From Paraglomus occultum (lineage: Eukaryota; Glomeromycota; Glomeromycetes; Paraglomerales; Paraglomeraceae): a DNA stretch of 25,227 bases. The notes under the pieces are model-generated. The model was not told where the DNA came from. It was given only the letters and a program-made list of their open reading frames with translations, and searched no databases. Each line of letters begins with the position of its first letter. The stretch's first letter is position 1. The position numbers and the translations under genes are program-made. The DNA is taken from the NCBI GenBank assembly GCA_910592205.1, contig CAJVPJ010000437.1, forward strand, positions 1 to 25,227. Direction: 5' to 3'. Positions 19,932 to 25,227 of the stretch are shown one piece after another.

Positions 19932-20633
19932 ATGTCATCAAACCCCCCTCGCAGGCGATCACAACGCACGCTTACATCCTTCCTCACCTCTTCAAAACCA
20001 TCTAGCACTTCTTCTAAGCGCGAAAGAAAACGCCAACGAATTAATAAAGGAAGTGATGACTTTGTTGAGGAGATGAGAGAGATAGATATTGATGATGAAG
20101 AAGAAGATGATGATATGGAAAGGGATGAAGAAGATCGCGTAAGGAGATCCATTGACTTTGAAAATTGGGAGAGAGATGAAGAACAGGAGAAATATGCAGA
20201 AAAGAGTATTGAGAAGAATAAAGAACGTGAAAATTTGTATAGCTCTGCTGAATCTAAGAAATTGGGTTGAGTATATGTTTATTGCGTACATTTTCGTTCT
20301 TTCGCGAATTTAGTCGTCACTGCTTGCTCGTTTTTTTTGAGCTCGTTACGAAAATACGTCATTTACAATGATCATGTTCCTTTGTGGATCACATCATCTT
20401 TCAACACAGCTTTTCACAATGAAGACCTATCACCAGAACAAAAACTCCTTCATGCGTTCGACCTAAACTACGCTTATGGCCCATGTGTTGGCGTAACTAG
20501 ACTTGAACGGTGGGAACGCGCAAGAAAGTTGGGGCTTAATCCGCCGATTGAAGTGAAGACTTTACTCGAAACTTTTGGAGCTCAGAAGATTACTGAAATT
20601 AGCGAGTCGTTATTTTATGGACGGGTTATTTAG
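19932..20633 (+). CDS. POLD4: DNA polymerase delta subunit 4 (p12/Cdm1)
   Basis: Smallest subunit of replicative DNA polymerase delta, which stabilises the holoenzyme and binds PCNA in the nucleus. The ATG at 19932 begins MSSNPPRRRSQRTLTSFL; QRTLTSFL (residues 11-18) fits a PCNA-interacting PIP box (QxxLxxFL). A Ser/Lys-rich then very acidic linker follows (IDIDDEEEDDDMERDEEDR). Exon 2 carries the family signature FDLNYAYGPCVGVTRLERW, then RARKLGLNPPIEVKTLLE, and ends SLFYGRVI at TAG 20633. One intron is needed. A phase-consistent choice is 20237-20341 (GTATAG...TTTTTTTTGAG), giving 198 residues. Another is 20266-20313 (GTTGAG...TTTAG), giving 217. Longer than human p12 (107 residues) because of the acidic linker. 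Confidence 0.9.
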
Positions 20634-20807
20634 ATTTTGAAGGAACGGAAATAAAACGGGAGGGTGTTGTGGTGTGAAAAAAATAACAAGTAAATAAAAT
20701 TATTTAGTCTAGTTTTTATCATAACAAATTCTTCTTTGTAAAGCAAAAACTTGCAGATTGTGCGAAAAACGGCAGTGGTATGTACACATTGCTGAATGCT
20801 GCAGTGA

Positions 20808-21054
20808 ATGTCTTCAGAGATCACGTTCATGAGGTTGTTTGTTTATGAGCAAGTAAGTATCTGAAGTTCTAAACTAATCTAATCCGCAAGATATAAAATC
20901 AATTTAATGTTGACGAAATTATTCGCGTTTTGTCTAGCTTGAAGAGAAGGCAATTTCATACGGCAAGGAGTACCTAAGAGTCTGCACAATGATATTCCGG
21001 GCTGACGCGCACGAAAAGATATTCAAAATTAGTGACTTATACTCAAACAACTAA
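20808..21054 (+). CDS. Small hypothetical protein, 53 residues, two exons
   Basis: An in-frame TGA directly precedes ATG 20808, fixing the start. Exon 1 (20808-20852) encodes MSSEITFMRLFVYEQ and ends at a strong donor (GTAAGT). The 85-bp intron ends TTTTGTCTAG at 20937. Exon 2 (20938-21054) encodes LEEKAISYGKEYLRVCTMIF, then RADAHEKIFKISDLYSNN and TAA. Both junctions are phase 0. The product is mostly helical, with no signal peptide or membrane segment. I do not recognise it. The clean splice sites argue that it is real although too short for usual ORF cut-offs. Confidence 0.5.
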
Positions 21055-21211
21055 TCTTCTCACATATTATAAGCGCTAGTGTTTTTGGTGGGTGCCATAT
21101 TTACGTATCACATATTTTCGCATTCCGATTCTCGAAGGAGCAGGTTGTCGATACACGTACGTTTACAAACCAAAAGTTTTATTTCAACATCAAGAAAGTA
21201 TTAAAATGTAA

Positions 21212-21523
21212 AGTGATGGGTTCATAAATGAATTGCTTAGAAATGGAAACATTATTGGCTCAGACCCCATAAACAATTCCATTCCACCGACGTCGCCCTC
21301 CGGCACTAGTCATGTATGAACCCGTGATTCGGAAGAGATCAGCCAGGCAGCCACGGATGTTTAGTTAGGGGCTCCGAAGGTTTTAATCATTGATCCTTTG
21401 TTGCAGGATATCAACCCTTTTACCAGTTCTTCATTGCCAATATTGAATAAAAATGAAATAAAAACATATAAAGTCAATAATCCTCTATGGCACCCTCTAC
21501 TGAAGATGAAGTCATTTGAGTAG
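21212..21523 (+). pseudogene. Decayed coding frame with two in-frame stops
   Basis: One plus frame of 104 codons contains FINELLRNGNIIGSDPINNS, then IPPTSPSGTSHV, TGA, RDSEEISQAATDV after one codon, TAG, then LGAPKVLIIDPLLQDINPFT and KTYKVNNPLWHPLL, ending at TAG 21523. TGA and TAG at these places could come from CGA and CAG by C-to-T changes. Looks like part of a Ser/Pro/Asn-rich protein or transposon ORF. Family not recognised. Confidence 0.4.
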
Positions 21524-21736
21524 ACTCTCATAATTGGCTAACGTTCGTCATTTCTATTGCCCGCCAGCTGCAGACAAGTAGATCCGAGAGGGTTTTGCCA
21601 CAAAATTTTCAGCGGATGATGTGCTTATTTATGGGCAACGAAGATTATGATTGGATAGTTGGGTATCACGAACACAAACTCATAATAAATGGCGTTTATT
21701 ACTAAGAGCTTACCGCAGTCTTTTATCAAGATTATA

Positions 21737-22110
21737 TGGGGCATGCTGCAACAAAACCAGACAAAGTGAACATTTGACACATGACATAAATGAGAGGCTG
21801 ATTATGATGTGACTGTAAAATTGACCAGTGATGACGTTTGAAGTAAGAATGGTGCTTATGGACTTGTTAATTTTAATGCTCACTTTATCATACTAGAATG
21901 TGATGAATATAAACCATAACATGATTAATATAGGATTACCTCTATATAAAAAAAATATTAATATGAAACTAATTTATATTAAGTCCACTATGGAACCAAA
22001 AAATTACAGCACTATTAGAAGCATTTTAAAAAATGAACAAGGAGAAAAAATTGCTCCGTATATTTTTAAAATAAATGACACCAAAATTCTTGAGGATAAA
22101 GAAAAAATCA
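21737..22110 (-). repeat. Dispersed repeat, copy 3 of 3 (inverted)
   Basis: Reverse-complement copy of the repeats at 1238-1594 and 18897-19271. It begins GGGGCATGCTGCAACAAAACC and carries all the shared landmarks. It is the only copy whose embedded frame is open (see the exon at 21990-22210). Confidence 0.88.
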
Positions 22111-22210
22111 CCTATGAAATTTATCAGGAAGAACGAAAAATCATAACTAATAAACGAACATTACCACCAACACATGATGAACCAAGAAAAAAACGAAAAT
22201 TAGAAGACAG
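21990..22210 (+). CDS. First exon of a repeat-borne gene of unknown function
   Basis: ATG 21990 opens MEPKNYSTIRSILKNEQGEK, then IAPYIFKINDTKILEDKEKI, YEIYQEERKIITNKRTLPP and a nuclear-localisation-like basic end (PRKKRKLEDR). A consensus donor (CAG|GTAAGG) follows at 22211, so this is probably the 5' exon of a longer gene whose later exons I could not find. Homologous, broken frames occur in the other two repeat copies, which means the repeat carries a coding unit. Function unknown. Confidence 0.45.
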
Positions 22211-22424
22211 GTAAGGGAAAGCAGTTTAACATTCCTTATAATTTTTAACTTGTTGATAACGAACTGTTTGAATGCATTTATTGAGCTTTGACCACGTTCA
22301 CTACTTTGACACAATACAATTAAAGAGGGCAAACAACGTAAAAATAATTCAATTTTTTCGTAAGCATAAATTTTATTATTCGATTATCGAATGCGCGCTC
22401 TTGAAATATAAATAATAGTAAAAA

Positions 22425-22486
22425 CACCAGAGTGATCGGACCCAAAGCCATTGATGAGTATAACCTATTCTTTGGTCACTCTGGTG
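22425..22486. repeat. Bulged 17-bp inverted repeat
   Basis: The left arm CACCAGAGTGA (22425-22435), after a 6-base bulge, continues CCAAAG (22442-22447). It pairs exactly with CTTTGG (22470-22475) and TCACTCTGGTG (22476-22486) around a 22-base loop. It lies just past the stop of the minus-strand HTH-like ORF, so it could be in its 3' UTR or be a very small MITE. Confidence 0.75.
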
Positions 22487-22491
22487 CGAAT

Positions 22492-22939
22492 CTAAATATT
22501 GCTATCATTTTTACCATTGCTATTATTAATAAAATTATCACTATCATCTATTATTTCGTCATCTTCATGGTTTACATTTTCCTTTTCTTCGTCGATCCAA
22601 CGTTGGATTGCTTCAATGGTCTTTTTCCGCGGAATTGTTCTTCGAATATAAAAATGTCTTATTGTTGATGCAGCGATGGCTTTTTGTTTATTGAGCAACA
22701 TGTAAATTTCAAGCGCCATTTGATTAAATGAAAAATTTCGGATCCAGCCCGGCTTTTTTGTCAAACACGTTTTCAAAGCTCTTCCACAGTTTTTCGATGT
22801 CTGGCAAGTAACTTCGTTCGCCGAATGGTTTACTTGGTTTGTTATTATGCCTTTTTTTAGGCTTGATTAAATTGATTATTTTATCAATTTTTTGGCTTAT
22901 GTCGTGAAGTTTATTTTGATGGAGTGTATAATAAAGCAT
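22492..22939 (-). CDS. HTH-like protein, interrupted by a frameshift in an A6 run
   Basis: The minus strand starts at ATG 22939 (MLYYTLHQNKLHDISQKIDK; amphipathic helix) and continues through KPFGERSYLPDIEKLWKSFE. At a six-base homopolymer (22754-22759) the frame must shift by one to continue as KKPGWIRNFSFNQMALEIYM. It then reads AIAASTIRHFYIRRTIPRKK, TIEAIQRWIDEEKE and an acidic Asp/Asn-rich tail ending at 22492. The segment with STIRHFYxRRTxPRKxTIEAI looks like a Cro/C1 (XRE)-type helix-turn-helix recognition region, as in S..TI...L.G...P...T...I. That fold assignment is inference. If the homopolymer length is a sequencing error, the gene is intact at about 148 residues. Confidence 0.5.
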
Positions 22940-23747
22940 AAACTCCGATCAGTAATCCACAGTAAAATTCGCTGGGGAAAATGAGCATTTTCAATTTATT
23001 TGAGTCAAAAGTGAGAAGGTGGCTTTTACAATTGATTTTGCGATCAATTTAAATTGACGGTTGTTTGGTATGAAGAAGAGAGATCTGACGGTCTTGCTGT
23101 TTTTATAGTAACCTCATGCGCTCATATAGGGTAAAGCCGATTTGCTAAAGTCTAGACAAAAACCGCTTGATTTATCTCTGAATCCTTTTTCTTTTGACGA
23201 TAAACAAAGATTATTTCAAACACATAAAGCACATCTTGAGCGTCTTTATTGTTCTTTATGGCAGTATAACAATCGCTAATTAGTATTGGTTAGAACTTAT
23301 ATTGTGTGACAATTTAGAGACAACGTTCTATCAAACAAAGAATGTAGGTATTCGTACGAGTCGTATGACGAAATACTAAACTAATCAAAATAGTAATACT
23401 ACATGTAATACGTAATCATTCACGGGGGGCAACAGTCGGACAATCTGATTTGATGATGCATAAATTGTTCCATATGCAATGGAGCGCAATCTTTGAAACA
23501 TCGATGACGCGAACGCGGAAGGGAAAAGATAAGGTAAGGTAGAGATGTGCTCAAGCTCTTGCAAATGAAACCACTGGCTAGAATTAATAAGAGATAATAA
23601 CTATAGCTGCTCAAGCGACTTCGTCAACAGCCAGACACGACGCTGCTCCTCCTCCGTTGCGGACAGGGCTGTCTAGCGGTAAAGTAGATTTATTACGAGT
23701 ACTGTTTTGTAGAAGGTTTATTAATATTGTCTACGAACAAAACAGCT
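22940..23747. other. Intergenic, no supported gene
   Basis: No coding signal was found on either strand; the minus frame at 23420-23614 has no recognisable motif. This region separates the divergent HTH-like ORF and Crinkler-like header and presumably carries both promoters. Confidence 0.45.
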
Positions 23748-24023
23748 ATGGAGGACGTTCGCTTAAGCTCTTCGTCACCTAAAAGAATATGGGTGAAATA
23801 TGGTGACGCCCAGCCCGCAAGAATTGACTTCGAAGGAGGGGAGGTGTATGACTTGAAAAAAGCGATTAAAAAGGAGTTGTCAAATAAGTTGGGTGATGTT
23901 GATGTTGATGAGATTACTTTGAGAAGGCACGGCGAGGAAGAGGACTTGCGTCCTGGGCTACTAGTGGATGAAAGTTTTAAGAATGATGATGGATCACCTC
24001 TACTGGTTACTGGTATGTATTGA
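23748..24023 (+). CDS. Crinkler-type ubiquitin-like header domain, truncated
   Basis: ATG 23748 opens a 91-codon frame. After MEDVRLSSSSPKRIWVKYGD come the strand-helix-strand features of a ubiquitin-like header (YDLKKAIKKELSNKLG, then VDVDEITLRRHG, then LRPGLLVDESFKNDDGSPLL). Such headers begin Crinkler/CR effector proteins and related host proteins in Glomeromycotina; they precede a variable C-terminal nuclease or kinase domain. A donor (G|GTATGT at 24013) lies just before the stop, so the frame was probably the first exon of a longer protein. The next coding stretch, a kinase C-lobe at 24268, is not phase-matched to it. Either a truncated protein or a relic. Confidence 0.6.
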   Translation: MEDVRLSSSSPKRIWVKYGDAQPARIDFEGGEVYDLKKAIKKELSNKLGDVDVDEITLRRHGEEEDLRPGLLVDESFKNDDGSPLLVTGMY

Positions 24024-24267
24024 GTTTATTGGGAAGCGAGAGTTCTGACGGCTTGACAGTTATTTTGGCAAACTACGCCTTTTTATAATAGTCCAATGCG
24101 AAAGAAGTTGTTAAAGCAAAACTCGTGTTTGCGTCATTAGTTACTGTGTGATTTTTTCTCATAGACAGAGTAATATATTAGTATGCTTGCTTCTTATCAT
24201 CAAACCCACAATATCACACTGCAACTTATTTTGTATACCCGTTGTTTCTTTACTATTACATCGTCAG

Positions 24268-24486
24268 GAATATGCAAAAGCAGTGGAGGCACTTTCAAAG
24301 ATTCATGAGCATAGAGTTCTTCATAATGACCTTCGTTTTGATAATATCCTTGTGCATCGCATCAATGGCAAGGTTAAGGTATCCATCATAGACTTTGGCT
24401 TTTCAAAGCGAACAGACAATGATGAGGAACTTAGCAAGGAAATGGCAATATTGACTAAGTTGCTTCACTCTGCAAACAAACAATGA
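24268..24486 (+). pseudogene. Protein kinase C-lobe fragment (CR-kinase type)
   Basis: The frame after a good acceptor (TCGTCAG at 24261-24267) reads EYAKAVEALSKIHEHRVLHN, then DLRFDNILVHRINGKVKVSI and IDFGFSKRTDNDEELSKEMA, ending at TGA 24486. The catalytic loop (HNDLRFDN) and the DFG motif are both present and intact. The N-lobe (glycine loop, VAIK lysine, alpha-C) is absent: only about 250 bp separate it from the header exon and none of it encodes one. The C-lobe also ends soon after DFG, as in CR-type kinases of these fungi. Alone it cannot bind ATP normally. Probably the 3' end of a header-kinase gene that suffered an internal deletion. Confidence 0.65.
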
Positions 24487-24687
24487 ATATGAAGTCTTTC
24501 CTCTCTGATACTGTTGCATTGCTAGTAGAAACATATAATACTAAAAGAAAAGAAAAGTTACAATGTTTACAGAAAATAAAAGTATCAATAACATATGAAA
24601 TCTAGTCATAGACTGTGACCAATTATTTGTCACTAGGTACTCTAAACCATACAAAATGATAAAAATTATATATAGGATTACCCGTAT
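24487..24687. other. Short AT-rich spacer
   Basis: 3' flank of the kinase fragment and start of the transposon remnant. No TIR recognised. Confidence 0.4.
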
Positions 24688-25227
24688 ATGAGAAATTATA
24701 ATTATAATGATTCCACCGAATATGAAAAAACAGTGCGTTTCTTAGAGATAGGTTGCAATTGTGGTTGCTCAAAAATGATTCCGAGAGAAAGGTTTGCCGA
24801 ATTACGCGAAGCGTTTCAAGCTCTCTCTAATTCCGAACAAGATATATATTTAATGGCCCAACTGAAAGCGATGAATGGTGGAGAAACAACTGCCAGCCGT
24901 CGTCTTAAAAAGAAAACACGTACTAATAAGCGAACGTTTTACTACTGAGATCGCAATACACCGCTTTGTCAGAAAACATATCTCAATATGTTAGGAATTG
25001 GTCGCACTCATTTCGAAAACGTCAGAAACCATCTGGCAACGAATGGTATAATAGCGCGTGTTCATGGTAACATAAAACGAGTGCCGCGATGGAAAACCAA
25101 AATAACCATTTGATATAACTGTTGCTACCGCCGTGAAGAATTTCCTTGAAAACTATGCGGAAATTCATGGATTACCAAGTCCTGGTAGAAATGTCAATCG
25201 CATTACTCAATCGCTTACACTTTTGCC
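24688..25227 (+). pseudogene. Transposon-type ORF, broken, runs off right edge
   Basis: ATG 24688 opens a frame with CNCGCSKMIPRERFAELREA, QALSNSEQDIYLMAQLKAMN and a basic RRLKKKTRTNKRTFYY. It is stopped by TGA at 24946-24948, where related proteins, as I recall them, have Trp (TGG). The same frame resumes at once (NTPLCQKTYLNMLGIGRTHF, NVRNHLATNG, VHGNIKRVPRWKTKI) until a second TGA at 25111. One base shift there restores VATAVKNFLENYAEIHGLPS, GRNVNRITQSLTLL to the window end. One nonsense change plus one frameshift mean it is inactive. Multi-copy proteins of this type occur in Rhizophagus and some animals; I take it for an unclassified DDE-like transposon gene but cannot see the catalytic part. 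Confidence 0.6.

Noticed and set aside
19889-20291. Two minus-strand ORFs over POLD4 (Ser-rich and Phe/Ile-rich)
   Set aside because: Antisense of the acidic, purine-rich POLD4 exon 1.
22425-22486. tRNA gene
   Set aside because: The stem-loop has no D-arm, anticodon arm or T-loop GTTCGA box; it is a single bulged hairpin.

Overview
The window looks like nuclear DNA of an early-diverging filamentous fungus, most likely an arbuscular mycorrhizal (Glomeromycotina, Rhizophagus-like) species. It is AT-rich, its genes are split by short GT-AG introns of about 70-130 bases, homopolymers, microsatellites and small inverted-repeat elements are abundant, and several reading frames resemble gene families expanded in these fungi (methyltransferase-like proteins, Crinkler-type headers, detached kinase C-lobes, decayed transposon frames). 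No prokaryotic operon, rRNA, tRNA or CRISPR array was seen. The organism call is inferred from gene style and could not be searched.

Layout, left to right. 1-378 (minus) is the cut-off end of a membrane-anchored protein; a 150-bp TA-flanked MITE lies just beyond it. 1.2-3.0 kb holds microsatellites and the first of three copies of a dispersed repeat. 3046-4290 (minus) is a four-exon SAM-dependent methyltransferase. 5515-6263 (plus) is a BRI3-like small membrane protein, probably damaged. 6.3-10.4 kb is a graveyard of frame-broken coding stretches and small inverted repeats. 11379-13069 (minus) is a complete seven-exon SAGA subunit gene (HFI1/ADA1/TADA1). 13848-14243 (minus) is a decayed frame with some likeness to checkpoint protein HUS1. 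14972-16273 (plus) encodes a MedA-type fungal developmental regulator. 17180-17954 is a broken coiled-coil family member. 18235-18495 is a fold-back element containing a 16-bp tandem array, followed by repeat copy 2. 19932-20633 is DNA polymerase delta subunit 4 (POLD4/Cdm1), and a clean 53-residue two-exon gene of unknown role follows at 20808-21054. 21.2-25.2 kb is accessory sequence: a pseudogene, repeat copy 3 with an intact first exon, a frameshifted HTH-like ORF, a Crinkler-like ubiquitin-fold header next to a kinase C-lobe fragment, and a broken transposon ORF running off the right edge.

The housekeeping genes (SAGA coactivator, replication polymerase, developmental regulator, methyltransferase) appear independent and single-copy, set between mobile or lineage-specific debris. 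There is no sign of a co-functioning cluster. The most novel structures are the fold-back element with amplified termini, the three-copy coding repeat, and the header/kinase remnant.
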